Shown: in pieces, positions 20,644-32,600 of the stretch
How the letters are laid out: the number at the start of each line of letters is the position of its first letter
Position numbering within the stretch: the stretch's first letter is position 1
Source of the DNA: Xenopus tropicalis
Lineage: Eukaryota; Chordata; Amphibia; Anura; Pipidae
DNA: 64,000 nt
Assembly (NCBI RefSeq): GCF_000004195.4
Contig: NC_030679.2
Location: 15,804,712-15,868,711 of the forward strand
Direction: 5' to 3'
Notes under the pieces: model-generated
Told to the model about the DNA's origin: nothing
What the model saw: the letters and a program-made list of their open reading frames with translations, nothing else
The model's database searches: none
Position numbers and translations under genes: made by a program

Positions 20644-23600
20644 CTGGAAAAAGAAAAAAATATGTGATTCGGGGAGAAATAACAAACATTCTCTTTTCCT
20701 TTTCTTCTTAAATAAAGGTGGAGGACAATACAAGAGGTCTCGGAATAAAAGGCCGGGGCCGAATGGATGGAGTCAGTCAATTAAACTGAAAGGGGAAGAT
20801 GAAGTCAGGGCTTAATGAGCTCTGGATTCTTCAGAGGGCCTTTTGTTCCATTTTTTTTCCTAATTATTGTATAAAGAAAATAAATTGCTGTGGACTTGGC
20901 CTTAAAATGGGCTCTTCCTAATTAATGTATGAGCTTAGATATATCTTCAAATTCAGTGTAGAAAGCAAATTCTGACAATAGTGACTGTCAGCTCTGGTGG
21001 CGAATAGAATATGTCAGCGCTTGGTCTCTTCCAGTTTAATTACAGAGCTGACAATCATTATAATCCCCTTAAAGGCCTACAAAGTTAATCCAATTAAATC
21101 TATTCTGCCAGCTCCACCATCGCTCAGGAACCGTGCATTACCGACTCCTGCAAATACATTCAATTAACTCTGATTTACATTTACACCATTTTATTTACTA
21201 CAGTTTGGTACAAGTGCTGAATTTAAATGATATGGGTCCTGGGCCGCCAGATCTGGACTGGGATTCAGTATAGGCCCTGGGATTCTAAGGACACATAGGC
21301 CCAGACAGTCTCCCCCCCCCCCCCCCCCCCCCCCCCACATAAAGACATGCTGCCCCTGAGTCCAACGGGGCGCCCCTCACACCCTTCCTTGTTCACATAA
21401 CTGCTAATTATTGCTGTGAAAGTCAATATCTAAACCCTACTGTCAGTTGCATAATACTAGGTCTGCTACAACAGAAAGCTATGGCCTACTAGGCAGCTTA
21501 TCGGCCTATATGTGGGGCTCTTGGGAGGGACAGGTGCAACTGATATCTGCCTAAAAATCAACAAGATATCTAATTGGCAGGATTTAAACGTCTCATTAGA
21601 AAAGGACCTCATTGGTCTATTATTGCTGTCTTCATTGAACTGTCATCAGTATTCATAAGGCCTTATAGCAGGGCCCTCCCCTATAGAAGGCCCCAATTAT
21701 AATCCCGCAGGTCACATGAAGCCCCTAGGTTGTAGGCTCGGCCAACTAGTAAAATGGGACCCAAATGAAATAAAATTCACCTTTTATGCATACCCACACC
21801 CCTAATCTACCCCAGCCATACCCCAATTATGCCAGAACTTTGTCCATGATCCACCCAAACCCCAACCACTACCTCTTCAGTGACTTCAGCGGATCATACC
21901 TTTCTGCCACAGGGCCCCTAAATGCAGTAGCCCTTACCTTTTAAAATACTGTTGGGATTCAGTTAACTGATGGCACCAGAGGCACCGCACAAGCTGGATT
22001 CATGTTTATTCTAGAAGTGTTTAAGTTTGGTAGCCGATTTTTATGCTGATAATTGAAATTCTTGTGCTGCAGTTACTGCTCCAATTACTGGGATCCTTAG
22101 TAAATTTAACAAAAGGCTGAGTGTGTTACACAACACGCACTTTCTATAGGCCAGCTCATTAAAAACACATAATTACAGGCTAATTGTGTGGGCTGATGCT
22201 GTTGATCCAACTCTCTTTGTTGTTAGCAGCGCAAAATGGTACAGAGAAACTGGCATATGGGGATTTTTAATGGGATAGACACCGCCCATAACCACCACTA
22301 GGGGGAAGCACAGACCAGGACAGGTTGCATAGCTGCATAACGATCTAGGCAGAACAGAGCAAGGTTATTTAAAGGAACAGTAACACTAAAAAATAAAAAT
22401 GTTTTAAAATAATTAAAATATAATGTACTGTTTCCATGCACTGGTAAAAGTTGTGTGTTTGCTTCAGAAAGACTACTGTAGTTAACAGAAATAGCTGTTG
22501 TGTAGCCATGGGGGCAGCCATTTAAATTGAAAAAAAAGAAAAGGCACAGGGTATTTATATAAACTGTAGTAGTGTTTAAGAAGCAAACACACAACTTTTA
22601 CCAGTGCAGGGCAATAGTACATAATATATTAATTATTTTTATACACTTTCATTTTTTGGTGTTACTGTTCTTTTAAATGGGGGTATTTATTTTTCATTAC
22701 TGTTGATTTATCTCCTATCAGTAACAATGGCATGTGATAGCCTGGATGTCAGAATGAAAACAGGATTGGAAGCTGGAACGACTGGGTCACCCATGAAAGT
22801 TAAAAAAAACTTTTTACCAGATGTCCACATGTACTGTGTTTTTAATATACACACACAGCCCCCCTGAAATATATAAGCTGCCTGTTGACCCCTGGCTTTG
22901 GCATCGTTGGTTCCATGACAATGGGCCAGTGTACATCATGGTGAGAAATTCCTACTGAGAGGTGGTGTATAATGGCTTTCTGCATGACACAGTAAGGGCT
23001 CTGGCACACGGGGGAGATTAGTCGCCCGCGATTAACTCCCTGTTCGCAGGTGACTAATCTCCCCGAGTTGCCTACCCCTGCCATCCCACCGGCGAACATG
23101 TAAGTCGCCGGCGGGATGGCAGACGCGGCGGCGCGATTTCGCGCAAATCGCCCCGCCGCGTCTGCCATCCCGCCGGCGACTTACATGTTCGCCGGTGGGA
23201 TGGCAGAGGTAGGCAACTCGGGGAGATTAGTCGCCCGCGAACAGGGAGTTAATCGCGGGCGACTAATCTCCCCCGTGTGCCAGAGCCCTAAACACTCTGT
23301 AATTACACAGCTCTGCCAAAACAAACAGCCCCAGGGAGCGGCTCATGTTCCTGCTCCATGTCCATGTGACACAAGCCCCGTGTATCTGCCAGGGAACGTT
23401 TCCTATACCCATATTGAACCCATACCTTGAGAGTTTGTCAAACATGTTGACAAGTTTCATTGCTTCATATTCCTTTTGCTCCTCGGTCATCTCGTCCATG
23501 GGGTTTGGTAAGGGCTCTTCCACGTGGCCCGTTATGAGATTAATACTGAAACATAAGGGCACAAAGTACATTCAGTCAAAGATCAGGGAGTTCAACTGAT

Positions 23601-26600
23601 TAGATATGTGGCTCTGTGTAAATGCCTAGGGGCACCTGAAAAGCTGAGCAGCCAAGAACAAGAAAGCTCTGATTCACTACAGCTGGCATTCAGCAGAACA
23701 ATGCACTTAACCCTGTAATTGCCAGTAAGCGTGCATGCATAGTTATTGGTGCACAGCACTTTACAGGGTTAAGCCAGTTCTACTGAAGGGCAGCTGCTAT
23801 CATTTAGAACTGACTCATACAGGCTGGTTGGTTTTGTAATGTTCAGGTAGTTCTAGGCGTCATGGAGACCCCCACATGTAATACACATGCACACAGATAA
23901 ACAACCAAGACTGTATTTATGTGGCACATAATAGTTACATTTTAATAGCAACTATACACTTAAAAGTACCTGCTGAATTGTGCTTAGTACAGAGAAATAC
24001 ATATGCTGCCATCATTTTTTTGATATCTCTCTGTACAGGCTATGTGAAGAATGTCACAGCAAGCTAGTATAAAGCAATGGCGGCTCCTACAAGATTAAAA
24101 CTGCAATCAGAGCAGGTGACACCTTCATAGAATTTGGGGAGGGTGTGGAAAAGCAATAAGTAAAGTGTTACACATCCTCCTCTTAACAGAGGTGCAAAGA
24201 AAAATAAGAAATTAAGGTATAGTGGCTAAATATATGAAGACTCACTTTGGTTTTGCCAATAAGTACTCTTCGGTGTCTGTATCTTCATCATCTGAATACC
24301 AGCGGTCCCCTCTACCCCCAGCCAAGAGGCCACGGGCTGCAAGCAAGCCAGCTGCATTCCCGTAACCAGTGTACTTTAACAGGCTGTCCACTGCAAGTAA
24401 AACACACATCTGTATTTGGAATAGCTCAAGGCAAGCAATTTGGTAGCTCCTATACACCCCTATACATTCACATTAGAAGAGAAGAAATGCTTTATGAATA
24501 TGCTCACCAGTCAAACTATGCCTTTACATTAGGCCCTGCCATTTAAATAAAGCACTATAGCAAAAAAATGATGTTTATCTATTTCTGGGGATACAAAATA
24601 GAGTACACTCTTCATTGAGGGTTCGCCCGCACTCTTGTCTCAGCCTTTACATCACTTACAAATTTGTACCAAGAACACAGAGAAGCAAATCATTCCAGAC
24701 ATTCTTATTTGTGCTGTAAAAGTCTTGGGTAAACACATTAAATGTAAGCAGGGGGTGAATTAAAGGGGAACCAGCACCATAGATTTGCCAGCACTTGGTG
24801 CCTCAGAACAGTTGCTATGGAAATCAGTCAGTCTCTAGCTGCCCTTTGTGGCATATTTTAGAGAGTTGTATGGCTCACACAAAAGCAGCGAGGCTGTCAG
24901 GGTGTTTTACCATGTCAGCCTGACACTAAATTGTCATGTAACTAATATCCCTAACCTGTATAACTCAGCCTGAAGCCTTGTGCCTTTATATGGTCACAGA
25001 ACCCCTCAGTGACTTCTAATATCCTTATAATTGAAAGTAGGGGTACATTATACCTTTTAGAACATGAGTGATACTCAGATTTACCTCTCTCTTTGCAAAG
25101 AACAAACAAGAACTCTGCAGCAATTTGCTTTACTCCCAGATCCACGTGGGTCATTAGTCGTACCAGTTTGTTTCTGACTGTCATTCCTACTTCTGGTCGG
25201 TTACTTACATCTTTTAATGGCGGCAATACCTGTATATGAATCCAAGAAAGGCAAAAATAATGAAAACTATTTTAATTCTGAGGTGTCATTCAACACTAAT
25301 GACAGGCAGAGGGGAGAGGTGTGAGGGCAGCAGAAGTCAAAATATTCTGGATGCCATTTAGCTAAATATTGGGGATTATGGCAATCAATGGGGACTAAGA
25401 GAGACAAGGAGATTTTATACTCACCGGAAAATCCTTTTCTCGTAGGCCCGAACTGTCAGTGCAGAACGTATGGGTTTTGTCTTGGATCACCTCTGGAGGC
25501 AGGACAGAGAATTGAAACTTGGTCACTCCTGGTCCCTCCCACTGTATATATAGGTTGTCTCCACCCTCACTCCTCAGTTCTGTTGGTAAGCTCAGTCGGT
25601 GGAGACAGTACAGATAGAAGGAAGGCCAAGAGACATAAGGTAGAAAGATAGCGAGAAAGAGGTAACGATGCCCATACTAAATCAGCCTGGGTGGGACTTA
25701 CTGCACTGACAGTTCGGGCCTACGAGAAAAGGATTTTCCGGTGAGTATAAAATCTCCTTTTCTCTAGCGGCCCTCCTGTCAGTGCAGAACGTATGGGGAC
25801 GTCCCAAAGCTGTCCCTCTATTGGGTGGGTATTTAACTTTAACTTTTAATCTTCTCTCTTTTTCGTTTGTTGGATTCGGACAGAATGACGGTAATACAAT
25901 GTCCTGATTCATGTGGTGATCGGTCACCACTTTTGGTAGGAAACCTGGAGTTGTTCTGAGTACCACTTTGTCAGAATGGATGGTTAGCCACGGTTCCCTG
26001 CAGGACAGTGCTGCAATCTCTGATACCCTCTTAGCCGACGTGATGGCGACTAAGAAGGTGACTTTGAGCGATAGCCATTTGAGTTCGCATGTTGATAGGG
26101 GTTCGAAAGGCGGTTGTTGTGACGCCGTTAGGACCTTTGGCAGGTCCCATGTTGCGAGTGGTTCCTTAAGGGGAGGCCGAGTTCTAGTTACTCCTCTGAT
26201 AAACTGCTGAATTATAGGGTTATCCGCCCATTTTGTATGCGTCAATGCTGCTAATGCCGAAATCTGAGTCTTCAGAGTGCGTAGGCCCAACCCTTTTTTA
26301 AAACCATCTGTAAGGAATTCTACCACCGAGGTTGAGGAGGCATTATCCCAATGTATGTGTCTGCGCCCACACCATGTAAGGAATGTTCTCCAGACCCTGT
26401 AGTACACCTTTGTGGTGGATTGTTTGCGGGCCTGTAAGAGGATGTCTATGGCGTGTTTCGATAGGCCGTGTTGTTGCCACCACTCGGTCTCAATAGCCAC
26501 GCAGTCAATCGGAGCATAGCTAGGTTGGGGTGTTTGATCGGCCCCTGAGATAACAGCTCTGGTATGAGTGGTAACCTCCAAGGTGTGGCAATTGACAGCT

Positions 26601-29600
26601 TTACTAGATCTGTGTACCAGACTCTGTTTGGCCAGTCTGGTGCTATCAGAATTGTTGTTGCGTCTGTCTGCTTCAGTTTCCTGATTATGCGCAGTAGAAT
26701 GGCAAGTGGAGGGAAGGCAAATATCATATTGAATTTCCATGGCACTACTAGCGCATCCACCAATACTGCGCCTGGGTCTCTTGTCCTGGCGCAATACTGA
26801 GGAAGCTTTGCGTTGTATTTGGAGGCTAGCATGTCTATCTCCGGAGTGCCCCATTTGTGGGTCAGTTGTTGGAAGACGTTGTCGTTGAGTGACCACTCCC
26901 CCTGGTCTATGGTTGTTCGGCTCAAGTAGTCCGCCTCCCAATTCTGTATTCCTGGTATGAAAACCGCTGATATGTTTGGAACTGAATTTTCCGCCCAGGT
27001 AAGTATGCGTGCCACCTCCTGCATTGCCAACCTGCTGCGTGTGCCCCCCTGTTTGTTGACATATGCTACGGCTGTTGCATTGTCGGATTGCACTCGAATT
27101 GCTCGGTTTTGGAGTATCGTTGACCAGCCCTCTAATGCTAGTGCGATTGCTCGTAGTTCCAGTACATTGATGGGTAGGAGAGTCTCCTCTCTGGACCAGA
27201 TACCCTGAAGGGTGAGGTTCTGGTAGACTGCCCCCCAGCCTCTGAGGCTGGCGTCCGTCGTTACTATCTCCCATGTAGTGTTTGCCCAACTCTTCCCTTG
27301 ACTGAGGTTGTCCTCTGTTCTCCACTATTGGAGGCTGTCTTTGGTCACTTGTGAAATGGGGATTATCTGGCTCAGATCCTGGTGGTTTCTGTTCCAATGG
27401 TGTAGGAAATTGAGTTGCAGGTGCCTGAGGTGAAATCTGGCAAAGGGGACGGCTTCCAGGGTTGATATCATGAGGCCCAGAAGGTGCAAGCAGTCCTCTG
27501 CAGAGATTCTCTGTTTGGTGCAGAATGACTGGGTTGTCAGTATCAATGTGTTGATCTTGTCTTGGGGTAGGTATACCCTCTGTGTCCCGGAGTCGAATAG
27601 TAGGCCCAGGAATGTGATTGATTGGTTCGGTGTAAGTGAGCTTTTGCGGTAATTGATTAACCAGCCGTGTTGGGTGAGTACACGGAGACACAAGTTTGTG
27701 TCCAAGGCTGCCTGTGCTGCTGTGGGGGCCTTGATGAGCAAGTCGTCCAAGTATGGTATGACATGTACCCCCAGGGTCCTTAGGTAAGCCACCATTGGAG
27801 TAAGGACTTTGGTAAAAACGCGCGGCGCAGTACATAGTCCAAAGGGTAATGCTGTGAATTGATAATGAGAATTGTTGACCGCAAATCTGAGGAATTTTCT
27901 GGAGTGTGGGGAAATCGGTATGTGCAGATAAGCATCTTGCAGGTCTATGGAGGTCATGAAGATTCCTGGTTCCATGGCCGCAGTCACTGATCTGACGGAC
28001 TCCATTCTGAATCTTTGATTTGAGACCATTGGATTTAGAGGTTTTAGGTTGAGGACTGGTCTGAAAGTGCCCTCTTTTTTCCGTACTAGGAATAGGTTGG
28101 AATAAAAGCCTTTGAATTTGTGGGGTTCTGGAACCTCCTCCACTACCCCTGTTCGTAGCATTGTGGATACTGCCTCTTGTAGGAGTTGTTCCCTTTGAGG
28201 TGTTGTGGAGGAGAAGGGTATTCTGTATCCGTCCCGAATGATGGATAGTACCCAAGTGTCTGTTACATGTGTCTCCCATGTCCCAATAAATTGTTGGAGT
28301 CTGCCCCCCACGTTTTGTGCCCTTGTTTGTAGGGGCGAGTCAGGTTGACGTGGGTTTGTTGCCGATAGGCTTCTTGTTGCCACGTGCTTGTTGTTGCCAT
28401 TGGGGTCTACCTCTTCTGGCAGTCTGGTCAGTCGGTGAGTTTTTGAAATTGTGACGAAAGGAACGAAAGGGTCTACTCTGAGTGTTCCATGTTCTCTTCC
28501 CTGTATACCTACTTGTGGTATCGAATTTGGGCTTTTTTCCCCGTAGGTAGGAAGTTACTTTTGCCTCCTGTGACTTCTGAAATGATTTGCTTTAAATCTG
28601 GGCCAAACAGGGACTCCCCGGTGAACTTGAGAGATAGCAGTCTCATTTTGGATGCAGTGTCACCTGTCCAGTGTCTCAGCCACAAGGCACGGCGTGCCAC
28701 CACTGCGTTGGCAGTTGTTTTAGCTGCTAATTTAGTAATTTCAGTTGCCGCTTCTGCCAAGAAGGATAAGGTTGCGGACAATCTCTCAACCTCTGTCTGT
28801 AGTTGCTGTCTGGAAGATGGTGGATGTCGTACCAGCTCCTGTGCCCAGTGTTTGGCTGTGCGGGCTAAGCCCGCAGAAGCAGCTGCCGGTCTCAATATTG
28901 CTGCCGCTTGGGTGTAGGATCGTTTGGGTACTGATTCCATCCTGCGGTCTAGGGGATCTTTAAAAGCGGCTTCTTCCGCTGGTAATGCTGTTTGTCTAGA
29001 TAGGCGTGCTACTGCCGAGTCTACCTTGGGAGCCTTGTTCCATTTGTTATGGTACTCCTCGGGTACAGGATAAGTTTTAAAAAATCTCTGTGTGAGAGCG
29101 ATACGCCGCTCTGGTTGAGTCCACTCTGCCTCAATGGCTTGTAAGAGGGAGTTAAATACTGGGAATGTCAGCTTAGATTTCTTTTGTACCCCCAGTAATT
29201 TGTCGGCCTTGGATCGGGTGACTGTCTCATCTTTAATTTCTAATGTCTGCATCATTTCTCTTAGGAGTTTCTTAGAAATTTCTGGTGTGGCAGAGGTAGG
29301 TCCCTCCTCCTCGGAGTCTGACTCCGATTGGGAATTAGAGGGGATAGATAAATCAGAATTGTGACTGGAGATCTCATCTGCCTCCGAATCTGAGGCTAAG
29401 CCTTCCTCTGATTCAGAAGATGATGGTACAGTAACTGTAGCCTTGCGTTTTTTATTAGGCCGGGTTCTGCTATGCCCCCCTTGGTTAGATGTGGGTTGAA
29501 CAGTGTTCATTATCCACTGTAAAAACTCTCGAAACTGGGCTGGCACCTGAGTGGATGTGTGAGCCTGGGGCTCTGTATCCCATGGCATAGGTATAGGGGC

Positions 29601-32600
29601 CCCTGCTGTAGGTGGCTGTATTGGTGAGTTGGTAGGAGGGGTGCCTGGTACTGACATTGGCTCCTGTGAGGGCTGAGCCTGTGACATTTGTGGAGAAAGC
29701 ATTGGGGGATCTGGTGCAGTTGTGGGCTCAGATGCAGGCTTACAGTCAGAACAGTAATTTCTCTCAGACTTTCTGAGGGAGTGTTTACATACTTTGCACT
29801 TTGGTGCTTTATCAGGCTTTTTCTGCTTTCTTGCAGATTGTGTCACCTCTCTGAGCTCCTTAAGTGAATCTGATCTTTCCATGTTAGTTAATAGGTAGAT
29901 GTGTACTCACATATAGCAGGTACTATTCTGCTGCCAGCGCTTGTATTTTGAGGTGACTACCCAGCCGTTATATATCTGGAAGCTGTCCGCTGCTGCAGAG
30001 AGACTTGATTCACTGCCTCTCCGTGTGAGCGCGCTGTGCTGCGGCGCGCCTGTGACGTCAGAGCGCCACTTCCTTTGGCGCGAATCTAAGGCGCGCGGTC
30101 TTCCCGTGCGTTGCCTAGCAACCGGGACGTGCGCGCTTGTGGGCGCGCCAGAGGGATTCGCGCCTTCTAGCAAGGGATTTAGGTAAGGGGCCGCCATTGG
30201 AGTGGGTACTATGCGCGCTCTACCTATATCTGCCCTTGTTGTTCAGCGTGCAGCTCCTGCTCTGCATGTAAGGTTAGCGCTTCTCAGTATGTCCCAGTCA
30301 GCATATGTTTGTATCAGCCCGTTGTGGCAGCTCTGCATGCCCTGGACTTATGTGGCCCGTGTGTCTCCCATAACAGGCCAGTAGTGGCAGCTCTGCATGC
30401 CCTGGTCCTGCTGTGTGGCCAGTGTGCGTTCCGTAACAGGCCAGTTGTGGCAGCTCTGCATGCCCTGGTCCTGGTGGCTCTGAGAATCAGATCAGATATG
30501 GCAGCTCTGCATGCCCTGATCCTGATATTGCCAGTTTGTGCTGTATTCTCCTGTGGGCTTACTAGGATAGCTCTGCATATCCAGCCCATTGGTCTAAGTT
30601 GAATTGAAGAATAAGGATAAAAAGAGGAAGAAAAAAAAAAAAAATGGTAAAATAGGATCTGTCCTACACCTCCGAGGCAGGACAAAGAACTGAGGAGTGA
30701 GGGTGGAGACAACCTATATATACAGTGGGAGGGACCAGGAGTGACCAAGTTTCAATTCTCTGTCCTGCCTCCAGAGGTGATCCAAGACAAAACCCATACG
30801 TTCTGCACTGACAGGAGGGCCGCTAGAGAAATAGGGGTATTTATCATGCTGTGTAATTAATGGAGTAAAACATTATCAGTGATGTTGCTCATAGCTGCCA
30901 ATCAGATATTTTGCTTTGGTTTTGTAACTGTTGAAATCTAACTGCTGATTGGTTGCCCCGAGCAACATCGCGGTAATGCTTCACTGCACTTTTTACACAG
31001 CATAATAAATATATCCCTAAGGCTTTAGCCAAGTAGGACTTCTAGAACTCAAGTTAGTACAGGAAGACTGTCAGACTGGCGATTGGCTATTGGGCAGGAC
31101 ATTATTCATCCACACAAATTGGCTCAATTGCCAATCTGCGCACAGCAGAAGCGCACATTTGAATTACAGCTCGCTCCACAACAATGTGATGACTGCTAGT
31201 TGGATCATACTGGGTAACTGAAACTAAATATTTAATGCAATTACCAAAAAAGTGAAGCAGTTTGTCCTATGATTGGCACACATTATACAGCACAGGGTGC
31301 CAATATTTGGCCCATTAAGTTACTTATTTCACAGTTGAGGATGTGGGTGCAGCACCAGGAATGACCATAAATGATGGCTGCTCAGCTTTACTGGTTAACA
31401 GCAAGCACTAAAACAATTCCACCCCTTTCTATCCCACAATCACATTATAATTATTAACGACAGAGAATTATGCAGCCTGTGAATGATAATTAACATCCCA
31501 TTTCCTGACTGAATTCTGCATTATTACCTCTGCTTTAATGTACTTCCTGATGGGCCTGTGAGCTCTGGAACATTCAGTGAGCAGGCTGAGAACTGGCGTC
31601 AGACCCTCTCTGTAGCTGCAACCCTGAAAGAGTATATATCCGTAAATAACCTAAAGTCCATCAATAATCTAGAACAGTGCTGTCCAACTTCTGTGGTACC
31701 ATGGGCCAGAATTTTTCTGCCCTACATTGTGGAGGGCCGCTAATGGAAGCCAGTTTTGACCACTCCCCTTTTTAAACCACACCCATGTTATCACAAGAGC
31801 TTTTAAGACCATACCCACATAACTGGTGGTAGCGCAGCAAAAACCCAAATTGTTGGTGCTCACTGTAGGGATATCAACTGCCATTCATTGTGAAAGTATT
31901 ATATTATGTCATATTAAGACACACCCTTAAATCCATATGCTTCCTCCTCCCCTGTGGATAGCACACCCCCAGCATATAAGGCACCATTTTATGACGATTT
32001 CAAACTGCTTACAGACTACCAGAACAAACCTTTGCCAGGTTCACCTCCCACAGGCAACATGGGTCAGCTAATGTATGGCATAGTCACAGAACACTTCGGT
32101 TACTTATAGTATCCTTATATTTTACAGTGGGGGAGTATAATGTGTAGTAGAATTAAATATGAGAAAACTGTATTTAAAAGGTAGAACAAGTTAGATGTAG
32201 ATGCAGTAGAAACACAAGTACCTTATCGATTCTCTTTTCCATGAAGTTCAGTATAACCTGAATGGCTTCCATATCCATGTCGTTATTATTTGCAGACATC
32301 TCCTTGTTGAAGGGGTTAATGAGAACATCCAGACAGGAAACAGGGACATTGCTCAGCAAGTTGACTGTATTGCTAAAACACAAAATGACAGATGACATTA
32401 ATGAAACGAGCAATGCAAATAAAAACAAAAACACACAGATAAGACAAATATTATTTGAAGCCACAATGAAATAATTCCCGGCATCAATACGATGATGATG
32501 CACTCTCATTTTATTAGAGATAAATAAGACAACACCATCTTTGTCTATGGGAAGACACTGGGAAGACCAGAATAGGTGCATTATCACTTTCTGAGCAGGG

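Larger units (their letters stand above)
25407..30831 (-). mobile_element. DIRS-type tyrosine-recombinase retrotransposon, nearly complete
   Basis: Inverted terminal repeats (about 25456-25583 and 30686-30812, e.g. TCCACCCTCACTCCTCAG and its inverse) bound the element. An internal complementary region at about 25691-25800 carries inverted copies of both outer ends, the DIRS hallmark. On the - strand it encodes a gag-like protein (29882-28509), RT/RNase H (28383-26446, with one internal stop) and an overlapping tyrosine recombinase ending at 25682. It sits in RIC8B intron 6 in the sense direction. No target duplication is seen, as expected for this class. The recombinase lacks its C-terminal half, so this copy is probably defective. 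Confidence 0.9.

Noticed and set aside
23116..23430. ORFs [12 protein letters not shown]... on both strands
   Set aside because: They are produced by the palindromic Harbinger MITE arms.
26531..28279. The first two thirds of the 865-codon - strand frame as a protein
   Set aside because: It overlaps the RT frame out of register and has low-complexity Thr/Pro/Gln composition; only its end encodes the recombinase.
25407..30831. LTR retrotransposon
   Set aside because: The ends are inverted, not direct, repeats and a tyrosine recombinase is encoded; DIRS architecture.
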